Position numbers and translations under genes: made by a program | Notes under the pieces: model-generated | The model's database searches: none | What the model was told of the DNA's origin: nothing | Seen by the model: only the letters and a program-made list of their open reading frames with translations | In this document: piece by piece, positions 15,131 through 27,199 of the stretch | Numbering within the stretch: position 1 is the first letter of the stretch | Layout: every line of letters starts with the position of its first letter | NCBI GenBank assembly: GCA_002150815.3 | Contig: NDFF03000047.1 | Location: 124,001 to 188,000, forward strand | Length of the DNA: 64,000 nucleotides | Reading direction: 5' to 3' | Origin: Grammothele lineata | Taxonomy: Eukaryota > Basidiomycota > Agaricomycetes > Polyporales > Polyporaceae

Positions 15131-17076
15131 TCAGGCCTTCGCACCACAGACGGGCTCCAACTGCGCCGCAAACATCTCCTCAGCCGCCGGGCGCCGCACG
15201 TTGCCCTTCTCCTGCACAGGGGTCAGTAAAGACTACATCAGCTACGAAGGGACCCCAGAGGGTCTACTCACCGCAGTGCGCGGCAGCGCGCCCTTCGCGA
15301 CGACGAACACGCGCGCGGGGTCGTCGATGCGCTCGTGGGGGTACGCCTTGGCGTTCAGTTCCGTCAGGCGCGAGATGACCTCCTTCGCGATGCGCTCCTT
15401 CGTCTCGGCGTCGGGTGCGTCGGTGGTGGGCAGCTCGATGAGGAGTGCGGGAAGCTTCCGCCCACTGCCGACGACGACGGCGTCGTGAATGAGACCCTCG
15501 CACGCCTTGCGCGTGAAGTCTTCCATGTTCCTGTGCCGACATATAGTCAGTCATGCGCGATCATAACCAGCATCGCAATGCTTACTTGGTGTCGCAGAAC
15601 CCGCCAAGGAGTTTGATCCAGTCGCCTGCACGGCCACGGTACGTCCACCCGTCGAAGCACTTCTCGAACAGGTCGTTTGTGTGATAGTATCCGTCTGCGC
15701 CGCGGAACTCGGGCGGCGGGCAGTCGTCCGCATCGGCGGGGATAACAGCCTCGTACAACTCGTTGGCGCTCGTAACGTCCGCCGCCTCGCCCGACTGGGG
15801 CAGGAAGACGACGCGCGTGCCGGGGATGGGCTTGAGCGCGCGCGCCTCGGGCGCGGAGCCGAAGCTTGACCACATGAGCGGACCTATACATCGCAAATGT
15901 GTCAATTCTAGCCATGACCGCGCAGCGGACTAGAAGGCGTACCGGTCTCGGTGGTACCATACGAAGAGTTAACGTTCATGTCCTGTGAGTAGGCCCACGC
16001 CTCTTCCTCGCGGTTGAGAGGGACACCGGTGTGAGTGATTTGTTTGATGCTCTTGAGCGCGTCAAGAAGCTCCGCGTCGGTGCGCGCCGCGCGCGTGAGG
16101 TCCGCGAGGAAGGGTGCGTAAACGACGAGAATGGTCATCCCGCAGACGCGGACCAGTCCGATGAGCTCGCGCGGCTGGACGGCCATGGACGACGTCTGCG
16201 CCATACACGTGCCAATGTTGATCGCACCAATCAGACCTAAGGGGAACGGCGAATATGTGTCAGCACTAAGTTCAGAAACAGGACGCGCTGCAGCGTGAGC
16301 GTTCACTCACAGTGGAACGAGCCAATGTGCGCGAGCGAGCCGAGAGAGTTCCAGACGATCTGCTGCTCCCCATGCTCAGGGAACTGAGAGCGCGCAAACT
16401 TGTAGTTCAGCGATATCCTGAGCATCTTGAACGTGTTCGGGATGATCTTGGGCAACCCGCCTGTCGTGCCAGAAGAGTGGAAGAGCGCCGCGATGTCATC
16501 CGGGCCCACGGCTGCGTCAGTCGTGAACTCAAACGCATCGCCGGCAGCAAGCGCCTCGGCAACGAACTTCGCGAGCTGCTCAGGCTCAAGCGCGGGGAAG
16601 TGCGGGGTCGACGTGCCGGCCTCGACCAGCTGCGCGACGAGCGAGGGGTCGACGATGAGCGTCTTGCCGCCGGACTTAGCGAGGAGGCCGAGGATGATGG
16701 AAGCCGAGGAGAAGTAGACGCTGAAGAACTGTGGGGTGTAGCCGAGAGACGAGATAGCGACGGCGTTCACAAAGTCAGATAGCTTGCGACCCGTCAGCCT
16801 ACGATAAGTACGCGATAAGCAAGGCAAAGTACTATGATGAGAACTGGACGCAAACCAGAGGCCGACAACGTCGAACTGCTTAAGCTCGAGCGCTGCGAGG
16901 GTGCTCTTCCAGTGCGCTTTCGCGACAGAGAGCTGTTGCTTGAGATCGCGGTACGTGACGGTGTCCCAGTGGTCATCGCGACCCAGATACGGCCGGAAGA
17001 CAGGTGCGTCCGCGTACTTGTCGAATGCGGGTGCGATGGTCGCGACGTAGTGGTTCTCAACGCTGGGAGCGGCCAT
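15131..17076 (-). CDS. Stand-alone adenylate-forming enzyme (ANL superfamily acyl/aryl-CoA ligase-like), 546 aa
   Basis: Activates a carboxylic acid as its acyl-adenylate. Six exons: 17076-16856, 16798-16311, 16236-15943, 15883-15586, 15530-15272, 15211-15131. Core motifs in order: A3 loop SSGTTGGLPK (182-191), A5 YGTTETG (329-335), the A8 hinge GRAGDWIKLLGGF (418-430), and the A10 lysine in PRTAEKGNVRR (Lys522). There is no carrier-protein, reductase or condensation domain, so it is not a full NRPS or carboxylate reductase. It could make a CoA thioester or hand an adenylate to another enzyme. The stop-to-start gap to UbiA-1 on the same strand is 1.4 kb, which fits, but does not prove, supply of an activated aromatic acid to the prenyltransferase. 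The start is MAAPSVENHY, chosen as the first ATG before continuous homologous sequence. Confidence 0.92.
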
Positions 17077-20000
17077 GGTGCTGAGGGTGCTGGGGGAGTG
17101 CTGGAGAAACGCGGAGAAGACGGGCCATATTCAACGCGCGGCCGACGCCCGGGCGTGGCCAGAGCTGTGCGCCAACTGTGCGCGGTCAGTGCGCCCGGCG
17201 CGGGCAAGTGGATCGAAGCAGACTCACGCCATGATTCTTGCTCGTGATCATCAGCCCAGCCTTGGGAATCGCGCAAGGAAAGCTGCATGCTAAGAGGCGC
17301 ATAACGCGCGCTCCATAACGGCAAAGTACGCTACGCCTCTGCTAGAAGCAAACCCCGAACGAGCGCCGCGCACGCCGTTCTCTGCGCCTGTGCACGGAAG
17401 AACCAAGACATGATCAGATGCAATCTTCCTTCTGTTAGCTTGGTTTCTATCTCCCACACGGTCCCGAGCTCGGATCTTCCTCATGCATCTGCATCGCCCC
17501 TCCGGTATCGTCCGCCTTGAAAGAGTGGGAATTTGGAAACTCGGGCATAAGGGAACCGGATTTTATCGTTTGCATCAAGTTGCAGACGGAATCGCGCCTT
17601 ACGCCCTTTGGAAGCCGGCAATCAATCGAAACTGCCCGATGAGGGTCCCCGAGCGCTCGTGTCCCAACGGCCCAGGCGTTCGTTTCCATACTGACGCCCC
17701 TGTCCATTCAACTCATCTTCAATCCCGCTCTGTCAGGGGCCAGGAACCATCGTCTCCCAACGGTGCCCTATCCAACGAGCACTGCGATCTGCGAGATGGA
17801 AGTCGAAGGACACAGACAAATCATTCATTCCACGCCCTGGAGTACTCCTGGAGTGTTCTTACCAGACACGCCATGCATCCGTTGTGCATGTCGTGTGCTA
17901 GGACGCACCGGTGATAGACCTACGAGCCCCTCCGGCTTCTATGTGAAGCTAAGGCCACCGCCCACTGAGAGAAATTGAGGTATCGGCGCACGTGCTCGTT
18001 GATATCTCCAGGTTTCTCCCGTTCCTCGCCCTTGCCCTTGATCTTCTTCCACCGCTCGTCCATCATCTTCTCGTCCAGTTCCACGTATCGCCGAAGCTCA
18101 GGGCTGAGCAGAGCATCTACATTATGTGGGGGGCAAACATAGAAAGTCAATATTGAATGACTCGCAGGCTCACCGAAGTTTTCGCATTCAGTCAGCGGTC
18201 AAACAGCTTCAGAGTCCGAATCTTAGAACTCGAGATCGTACATGAGCGTACATGTGACGCCAAACGGCAGAAATCAAGGTGCTGGCAAAGTATTGCTCGA
18301 GATCGTTCTAGATGGCCGCGTCGGAAAGCAAACATTTGAACCCTCGAGTGTGAAAGGAACATTCGAACAATGCTCCTTTCAAAGACAGCGGCACGTACAG
18401 TCATCAACCGCTCGTTGAAACGCCGAAATTTTGCTTCGAGATTTGTTTACGCAGTATGCATGATATCTCTTCGAAACTTTGCACGTTGCTCTGTGAGTAT
18501 GTTGAGAGAATGTGTGTTGAATATTGTGGGAGTAGTGCGAGAACTGTATGATATATTCACAAAACATTCGTCTGAACGCCGTGGGACCCAAAACGAGTCC
18601 ATGAAACACGTCGGCGCCTATCTAATCACAATCAGTGTTCATTGCCAGAGTCGCTCTCCGTGCTCCCTTTGTTTGTATGGCTGAGTGGGAACCCACAGTC
18701 CATGAATCCTACTATGTAGGTATGAGATTACAGCTCATTTCTACTGGTGTGAGCCAAGATCTGCTTGCATTGAGTTCCGAGAGTACGCGACATCTGGCTG
18801 TACTATGACAAAAGTGTGATATAGCTGAAACTTGCCGATTTATTGAGAGTAGAACTTCTCATAGTGGTGGCAAGTATGTTCACACATTCACTGTTGGTGT
18901 GCGGGGCAAGGTATCCCTCGAGCCCGCCCCCGCCGCTCCCCGCGCGGGAGCGGCGGGAAGGGCGTCTAAGGCGTCTAAGGCGCCTCTTGAGCCCCGCATC
19001 GGTGATCCCAACTTCTTTCTCTTGTAGCGCACCCATTCCGTGCTGGTTTTCCACGATATTTGTCGCAAATGTACTGTGTTACCCAATGTATCATGCTCAG
19101 TGCTTCATTCTGTGGATCATTGAAGAAATGTAAGTGTTATACAAGCTACAAAATTTGAAACAGGCTGTGAAACAACATTTTCGAGCTATTCTACGACTTT
19201 TTCTGCTCGACAACAGGAATGAGGTCAAAGCAACGGTAATAGAATGAAAAAGGCTAGACTTTACGTTCAAAACGCGCCCAGAATGAAGGAAATCGGTGGG
19301 GAACTCGACGTACAACGCAAAAGTGTTTCAAGGACTAGTGGTGTTTCAAGGACCGGTTGATGACTGTACTCAGACCGGCGTCAGCCGCAGTCTCCATGAA
19401 GTCCGCTTTCGAGAATGTTGATACGTACCTTCTGTTGAGCCGTGAACGGAGTCAGGCCCAAAAACGTTACGACGTAAGGAAGTTCATGTCCTCCATGGTG
19501 GATAGTTCCACGTCTTCCGGTACTTCCACGAAGAAAAGCCTCAATCAAAATGTTAAGGGTCGTCTAATGATATACTACGGAGGAAAGCAGGATCAGAAAG
19601 CAAGTTGAGGAGAAGTAAGAGCATGGCGCACGTTGGATGATGAGGTGTTATCCTTTCGACGTGCTCATGACACCTAGGAGAACAGTAAGCGGGAGAGGCC
19701 TCCGCACCCATTGTAACGACTACAATCTCAGGTTTCAGAAGACTATCGTCGAGAACGCATGATCAGAATGTGAACTCCACCCCGCTCCTACAGGTGTCAG
19801 GCTCGTATGCAACCTTGAAGACCTGTCCAACTCGTGAAATATCCTAGAACGACTGTGTTCAGCAATTTTACGGCGCATATATCCATGTCTCTCCAAATGG
19901 GAAACAGAGCGAACGACGTTTTCGAAGCGTGCGCGGAGCCTAGTGACAATTAGAAATACTTTGAGCTATAGCGTTTCGCATACTTCGCAATGGCACGCAT

Positions 20001-21609
20001 GAATGGTCGTTCGCCAGCGGATGCGACGGGCCTACAACCGCGGACAAAGAGCGGCACATGGGGCGTGGCCGTTTTTGCTGAAAGTATCTATCGGCGGGCG
20101 TTGCAGAGACGCCCCCTGAGCGTAGCTTGATGGGAGTGCGCTGCATGCGTGCGTCAAGTCCGGAATGCCCCTGCGCCGTTTTCAGCGAAATCAGAACTCC
20201 TGTATGGATTGTTACGTCGACTTGGGTGTCAGTGTATGTCCCACCCCTGCCAACTCGCCTAGATATTCGCCGAAGTACACATTCAATAACGTTATGCTTC
20301 AGGAACAAGAGACGTACCTTTCCCCACACTCAAATGATCCCTCCCATAGACGTCGTGAAAGTGATCGGGGAGGAATACGTTCGGACTATCTGCATAGGAG
20401 CTAGCGCTTACTGCTACATAAGAACTTAACAAGTGCACAATGATGCCGGCGGACCGCGAGTGGTACACTAACGACCATGTGGCCCCTTTGAAAGATCTCC
20501 GCAAGATCCGTCGCTACCCTGTGCATATCACGGATGATGACAAGCAGAATCTACTTATCGGTTGGGTCCGAGACTTCTTTGACCCCGCGGGAGGATTCAA
20601 GCAGGGTGAGAATGTCGCTGAGCAATATCGGGAGAACTGGGAGATGTACGAGGGAAGTTCAACTCAAAGTTTTGGTGACTGAATGCGCTTTGAAAAGAAC
20701 AGCAGTGTGTGTGGTTCAAGGGTCCTCGGAGCGGAAGACGGAGGTGTGTAGTAGCGAACCGGCGGATCATTGACTCCACGTGGCTATAATATATTTATGC
20801 ATGTTTGTCATGTGGCTCGATCCGACCGCTCACCAGCAAGCGAGCTTGGCGAAACTCACCAATGTACCGCGTGGTTGTAAAGCTTACGTCCAACATACGG
20901 ACATCTCAAAGGTTGTCTCGGTGAGCATGAGCGTGTAGGTGAGACATTAATGTGTGAAGTTAGTGAATTCTTACTGTTATCAGAAAAATCGGAACCCCTC
21001 TAGATCTCGACATGCAGAAGCCAGCCTCCCAACGGGACGTACGACAAACCCTCAGGACGTGGACATACTTTTCGACATACTCACGGCGCCCGGGGCAACT
21101 GAGTCTGGGGCAAGAAGTTGATCACGACCATCACCGTTTAGTACCTCTCTCCCATCCCCAAAAGCACCTCAGCGGCGCCTTCCATGCAATCCCAGCCTTC
21201 TCTTCGGCCTTTGTCCGTGGGCGCGATGATCGTCGGCGATAACGCGTGGTGGTGCCTTCGAGCAGTGTACACGCTTGAGCTATCCCCGTGGCCGGCCGTG
21301 ATGCTCAAACGCTCGCCCCCTTTGGCCCAGTCGCGCCCAAAACCGATGCATCATCCTCCGAGACGCCGACCATCTATCACGGGTGCCGTCGCTGATGGCC
21401 CGTACGTGGGTAATAGCCGACCTCCCGTGTGCACACTGCACAGGGCTCTCGAGGTGCTCTCCACTCGCACGAAGTCGAAGTGTTCACTTCTCGCAGGGTG
21501 ATAAAGAGTCGGCTTCGGAGATGGGGAACCCCAGGCGCTCGCCGATCCTCCTTCCGCCCTTCCTTTCCCTGGATTGCGCCCACAGCCCACCGCGAGCTTC
21601 ACTGCCACG
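17077..21609. other. Large (4.5 kb) gene-poor interval
   Basis: Divergent interval between the minus-strand ligase and plus-strand 7TM-A. No gene closes. Two short frames look slightly coding-like but remain unidentified. One is a Lys/Glu-rich frame on the minus strand at 17920-18150 (contains DEKMMDERWKKIKGKGEE). The other is a plus-strand frame at 20440-20682 (contains WVRDFFDPAGGFKQGENVAE). They could be relics or exons of a degraded gene. A GC-rich hairpin lies at 18929-18957. Confidence 0.4.
18929..18957. repeat. Perfect 12-bp inverted repeat with 5-nt loop
   Basis: Left arm CCCGCCGCTCCC (18929-18940), loop CGCGC, right arm GGGAGCGGCGGG (18946-18957). A short direct repeat (GCGTCTAAG twice) follows at about 18961-18979. 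It lies in AT-richer intergenic DNA. Function unknown. Confidence 0.8.
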
Positions 21610-23004
21610 ATGTCGCAAATCTCCCTAGCCAACGCCCAACTTGTTGGTCTCTTTTTGGAGTGTTTCTTCACGGGTTAGTCTTGCATACTTGGACATACAC
21701 ATTGAGATACTGACATCTGTCGCCAGGCGTGTACTATGTTTACTTCGCTCGCTGTGTCGGCATCTTGAGGGAGAAGATCCGCAATGGCATGTCCTTGTGG
21801 CTTCCCTTGGCCTGCTTCTTCATCTTCATGGTCATCACCAGTGTACGTTCAGTACTAACGCTTCATCACCGTGTTCATGAAATTTATCTCACGTCGGTTG
21901 TGCTTCATAGGACTTCGTGGTGGAGGTCATCAGGGGCTATGAGGCCTTCCACGTGCCAGACGGGCAGAAAGTCGCGACCCCTTCGGCTTACTTCCTGAAC
22001 ATCTCCGCGCCAACGACTCTCGCGAAGGGCGTCTTCACCGCGATCTTGGCCATGTTCTCGGATATCATTATTGTGAGTTGTACGCGAGCTGCAGGACTTT
22101 AGTGAAGAGATTACTCAACCGTAGCCGGACAGGTGTATCGCACCATCACTGTTTGGAGTTACAAGTGGTGGATTGCCGTTATTCCCGTCGGTCTCCTTAT
22201 TTCTAGCTGGGGTATGTCCGTGAAACTATCTTCAAATTGCGTTGCTTATCGCTTTTTGTAGGCGTCGGTATCTGGTCGGTCTGGACCGAATTTAACACCG
22301 GGACCGTTAGCAAGGTCACCGCTGTGCTGGATATTGGCATCCGCGTCCGGTACTTCTTTATCCTCACCCTCTGCCTTAACGTCATCTGTGCCGGTAAGTT
22401 TCGGAGTACTCCATGAACGTCCCTCTGAGCTGTACTTAACACCTCTCCGCAGTCTTGATCTGCTTTAAAATCTGGCGCGTCACCTCCAGGACCGCGTCGC
22501 ACATCGTTGGCCAGAGCTCCACTGCCCGCATCATCCACGCCGTCGTTGAATCGGGTACGTCGTCTTAGGGCTCCCCGCACGTTGCAACTCGTACTCATGA
22601 TTCTCTCCATAGCCGCTCTCTACTGCCTCACCCTGGTCGCGCTCATCATCTCCAACTCCGTCGACTCGAACGTCTTCTTCATCTTCCTCAACGTGGTACG
22701 TGCTCCATCCTGCGCCTGCGCACTCTCCTTCCCGACCTGACCGTCGTGTCCCCAGCTCCCCCCAGTGAACGCGATCGTCTTCTCGCTGCTCATCACCCGC
22801 CCGCACGTCACGGACCAAGAGACGCACCCGTCCATGTCGGCGCTCAAGATGACCTCCCGCGGCGTCCGCACCGAGGCGTCTGCGATCCGCTCCGCCAACG
22901 CGCCATTCGAGGTCGGCATCAGCCTCGAGCGCATGACGCACACCGACATGAGCGAGCCTCGCTTCACCGACAAGGACGACTTCCACAAGGGCTCCCCTGT
23001 CTAA
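21610..23004 (+). CDS. 7TM-A: seven-transmembrane protein, family founder in this window, 328 aa
   Basis: Integral-membrane protein of a large basidiomycete family without known function, receptor-like in topology. Eight exons: 21610-21673, 21727-21842, 21911-22072, 22133-22211, 22262-22393, 22453-22554, 22613-22695, 22756-23004. The intron phases are 1,0,0,1,1,1,0. Helices by exon: TM1 spans exons 1-2 (LVGLFLECFFTG), TM2 is in exon 2 (SLWLPLACFFIFMVI), TM3 ends exon 3 (FTAILAMFSDIII), TM4 is exon 4 (WWIAVIPVGLLISSW), TM5 is exon 5 (YFFILTLCLNVIC), TM6 is exon 7 (ALYCLTLVALIISN), TM7 starts exon 8 (LPPVNAIVFSLLI). The tail of about 65 residues carries FEVGISLER and ends GSPV. It is convergent with the MFS gene. 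No enzymatic or G-protein-coupling motif is seen, so function is not assigned. Confidence 0.93.
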
Positions 23005-23615
23005 GCCTTCCGCTCCTGCTCCTTGTCACGGGGCATCCCGGGCAGCGACACCCCTCCACCCCTCCACACTCCCTCATCTACCCTCCATACTTCCGGCCCT
23101 CCTCCCCACCCGCGCGAGAGGAGGCAGGGGTTGTCTGTACTATGATGTGCTGTACAAGTACTGTACACGTCTTCAGGGATCTGGGCGCCGAGTTTGTAAC
23201 ATTCCATATTTTATTCGGACTTGGATTCGATCGACTCTCGACGTCGACGTTCGCGCCCGCCATGCCACGGCCCCCGGGGACGGCGCCGCAGGTCGTCCCC
23301 TCGAGGTCGGCTCTCCTTTCGCTAGCTCGTTCGCTCTTTTCTGTGCCGCGCTGCATGGGCCGCCTGTACTCGTGCGCGCCTTGGCTGTACTACTAGAAAG
23401 TGTCTCTGAATAGAATGTTGTGTTTATCACGCGGGCTCTGTGTGCCACGGCTTGTCTTTGCTGGGCTCGCTGTGCGAAACGAATGCCAGCAGTATGCATC
23501 GATAAGTCCTGGGAATCAGGGTTCGACGGGACTTAGCGAGCACTCGGTAAAACTTCTATGGGTCTATCTATGACCAGGTACACCAATATAACCACACGTC
23601 TACTCGAGTCTACAT
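23005..23615. other. Convergent 3' flanks of 7TM-A and MFS gene
   Basis: About 610 bp. It opens with a pyrimidine-rich stretch (about 23005-23110) after the 7TM-A stop. No additional gene is seen. Confidence 0.5.
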
Positions 23616-25935
23616 TTATAAGACATACTCATACCAAATACTCTCGTCTCCCTCCGTCCTAATATCCCTCTCCTCAACCCTCACCAACACCTCCTCCCTC
23701 TCCCTCCTCTTCCTCCCATTCTCCCTCCTCAACCACACCACGTTCGCCCCCGCACACACCGCCGTCGCAACCTGGAACCCCAACAACGTCGCCGTCGCAG
23801 CCCTATATTCCGGCGCAGGGGAGGCCACGCCAAAGAGCCACGTCGCGAAGATGCCCCCGACGTTGGTCATGGTGATCGCGAAGGCGAGGGCGACGGCGCG
23901 GCGGGCGAGGGGGGCGGTGTTATTGGCGACCCAGGTCCCGAGGGGAGGGCCGTTCCCAAAGGAGCCGGGGACGAGGAGGAAGAGCGCGCCGTACCGGATT
24001 GCGCTGTCCATAGAGCCTGGCGGGAAGCGTGGGGACGGGGGTGAGCGCCAGCGCGAGAGCGAGGCGAAAGGGTGGGAAAGGGGAAGGAAGCTTAAGGGGG
24101 CGCACCTTGGAAGATGGCGAAGCCGGCGGTCGAGACGAGCGCGAATGTGATCATCGTCAGACCGCGCTGCGCGAAGTGGTCCGAGAGGAAAGACGACACG
24201 ACGGACACTATGCGGCGCGAAGCGCTGCGTCGTGAGACCAAGAGGAAACTGCTGTAATAAAGTTACGCACACGCTGCGGCCAAGGCGAAGGGGGGCACGG
24301 TCATGAGCTGCGCGCGGTTGTTCGACCAGCCGAGCCCCTCCACAATCAACGGCAAAAAGCTGCGCTGTGGTCAGAATACGGAGCTTGAGGGATGACTCGA
24401 AGGCGGGAACATACAATCCGAGGCCGCCGGCAGTGGCACCTGCGGAACCGCGTCAGATCCTTACGTGTGCGCCATTCAGATAGCTAAACTTACCACTGAA
24501 GAACGCCGCGAGAGAGACCAGGAGGACGTGCGGCCGCAGGAAGGATCGGCCGACCTCCTTTAGCGAATAGCTGACGTCGGGCTCATCTCCGAGAACGATG
24601 CCGTCATCGTGCAGAGCGCGCGCCATTTGCTCCTTCTCTTGCGAGCTCAGGAGCGGGATAGATGTGGGAGAGTTCGGAAGGAGCCAAAAGCAGGCAAACC
24701 CGTAGACAATGGTGAAGCCCCCTTCCTGTAACGTTCTGAGCGCCGTGTGATGAGACGCGGATAGGAGACACAGGACGTACAAGGAGGAAGAGGTACTGCC
24801 AGCCGCGGATCCCTCCGACTCCGTCCATTTTGGTGATGATGGCAGCGAGAAGGCCGGAGAAGGCGGACGCGATGGAGACCGCCGAAAATAGGATGGACGC
24901 TCTATCACGATAGTGTTAAGTCGCCGGTGCGCTTCCGGACGTCGCGAAGACAATTCACCTAAGTTGGAGTTTCTTTCTAGGGTAGAAGCACGCGAGATAG
25001 AGCGCGATCCCAGGCGACACGCCACCTGCGTGTCGGCAACGATGCATTTAATGAAACGACTTCGGGATGACAAAGGGCGCTTACCTTCAAAGAGTCCGAT
25101 GAAGAACCTGCAGACCAGAAGAGCATGATAGTTCTTGACGACTCCTGAGGACTAGCCATGAGCACGGTCGCCTCGAGTGACGACAACTACGTCATCACCT
25201 ACCTTGGATTGCGCAGGTGAATCCCCAGAGAATAGCCATCGTGGGGAGCATAATTCGCGGCCCAATAATCTGAGGCACATGAGACTCTCGTGGCGTGAAT
25301 TCACTCCCTTCTTACCTTCATGAAGTAATTGGTGACAAAATTGATCACGCTGAAAGGACTAAAAAGTCGAGAGACCATGTTAGTTCAAGGAACCAGAGCG
25401 ACGGCGAACGCGCTTACACCAGTGTGATGGTCAAAGCGACGCTAAACTATTCGACATCGTTAGTACTGTTAAAACACTGCAGTAAGCGGTAGAAAGGCAT
25501 GGGTCCTCGGTACACGAGTGCATGTCGTATGTGAAAGCGACTCGCAATGGCGGCGCAAGTATGTGCCGCCACTCGCTTTCAAGTAGCAGTAGTGCATCCA
25601 AAACTCCGTGCCAAGAAGGAGAAATACCTGGTATGGACTGATGTGCAGATCTTCTAGAAGCCCAGAGATGGCGGCGTTCGAGATGTTAGAACGATCCTGT
25701 ACACAACGAACTCTTCGTTAACACAATAATCCACAAGGCACACACATCCACCTACGAGCGACGCAAGGAAGTATAGCATCGTCACGACCGGGAGGACGAC
25801 CCAGTCTACTTTGTTCCATACCGCGGGGTCAAGGGCTTCCTTGGCATCCGGGTCCTCGCCATGTCCTGCGTCCAAAGAGCCGTTGAGGCCCGGGATGAAC
25901 TCGTCAGGGTCTTCTGGTACTTGCGTGGGACTCAT
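23616..25935 (-). CDS. MFS transporter, anion:cation symporter (DAL5/allantoate permease-like) family, 494 aa
   Basis: Twelve-helix plasma-membrane carrier. Thirteen exons: 25935-25756, 25696-25628, 25446-25418, 25358-25316, 25269-25203, 25144-25085, 25025-24959, 24901-24781, 24725-24494, 24439-24415, 24359-24271, 24207-24106, 24016-23616. Phases close at 494 aa, typical for the family. Landmarks are a cytosolic acidic N-terminus, then LASL-DRSNISNA after TM1 (the ACS-family DRxNIGNA block), VTNYFMKIIGPRIMLP, RFFIGLFEG, and LACFYPRKKLQLR before TM5. The large central loop is charged. It ends with a basic/acidic cytosolic tail. ACS carriers move small organic anions (allantoate, nicotinate, pantothenate and similar), so it could import a precursor or export a product. 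Divergent from 7TM-B and convergent with 7TM-A. Confidence 0.93.
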
Positions 25936-27199
25936 GGCGTGAGAGGCGATGGATGGAGCGCGCCGCCAGTACGAACGTGCAAGTACAGCGGTGCGCCGAA
26001 GGCTCTCCAGAGAAAGTTCAAAGCGGCAGCGGCAGCAGTCACCCCGGGAGTCCGATAGCCTCCGGCCGGACGGAATTGAAAAGCATGCGTAAGCGGGAGA
26101 AACTCGCGGAGTCGGAGAAGATTGATATACTAGTGGAAGAAGCGTTGTTGCGCGATGGGGCAACTGGCTTCTGGCCCTGCGTCTCTGACAAAGTGAGTTT
26201 CGTCCCACACGCCAGAAGACCAGCCGTAAGATATCACGTCCGACCGCAGAGGACGTCGTTGGTGACCACGACGACGATAGGGGGCCGAAGACGCATGGGG
26301 AAGTTTACAGCATTCGTCATTGGCCCGAGAAATGTGGGACGCGACAAATCCTGGCTGCCATATTGGGAGTTTTGCGGGCCAATCGCCTGGACGTGCACGT
26401 GTGCGCTCGCTCGCGGGCATCACGGCCGCGCGCCACGAAGGCCGGTGCGCCTTGTTAGTTTATCCGACTGCTCCATCTTCGACGACGCCGACCGGACTCG
26501 GTCGCGACAAGTCTCAATCGCTCTACGCTCTCTCGGCCCACTGCGCATTTGTTGACCATTTACGTCGCTCACCGCGCACTAACGCGAACCTACTCGGTCG
26601 GAACCTGACTCGCGCAGGCTCCCCCGAATCCAGATATCCGTCCCTTGTCTCGCCTTCTTCTCATGATCATCGCGAACGCCCGTCAAAGGCACGAGAAGCC
26701 CCAGAAGGCCCGACGATAAGACCAGGGTACTATGAGCTCTCACCCCTGCCTCTCAGCGTTCGCAGTACGGTCACTGTGACCAGTCCAGTCGCGCTCTTGC
26801 CGCGCGAAGTTCGAACGCGACAAATCACGTCTCTCCGCGACATCAGCATCTCTCCATCCCCAACATCATCATCTCGCCAGTCGCGCCTCGAAGCGCTGAT
26901 CGTGCCGTATCCGGGCGAGCGCGAGCACGCGGCCCGCGACGCTCACGCGCGCACGATCCACGCCCATTTCAACCTCGCCTGCGGGCCCCACCCTCCAGGC
27001 TCCAGTTACCACCACTTAGCCGGGGCGGGCGCGAAGCGCTGATACAAAAGGTGCGCCCTGGGCCCGACGCCGTGCGCGCGCCCACCCACGCCCACTCACC
27101 CCGCCTTCCCGCCGCCCGCCGTCTCCCGCCCTCCTCGACGACGATCGCGCCCCTGCTGCCGCCAGAGCCAGTGGGAGCTCCCCTGCCTCCGGTGTGACC
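25936..27199. other. Bidirectional promoter region between MFS and 7TM-B
   Basis: 1.26 kb separating two divergent starts. A 240-codon plus-strand open frame at 26320-27042 has no helices, domain or splice support and is not called. The last 150 bp before 7TM-B are GC-rich. Confidence 0.5.

Noticed and set aside
22746..23396. 216-codon frame overlapping the end of 7TM-A
   Set aside because: Alternative frame of 7TM-A exon 8 and its 3' flank. The 7TM frame has the paralogue support.
26320..27042. 240-codon plus-strand frame upstream of 7TM-B
   Set aside because: No helices, no domain, and it sits in the MFS/7TM-B promoter interval.
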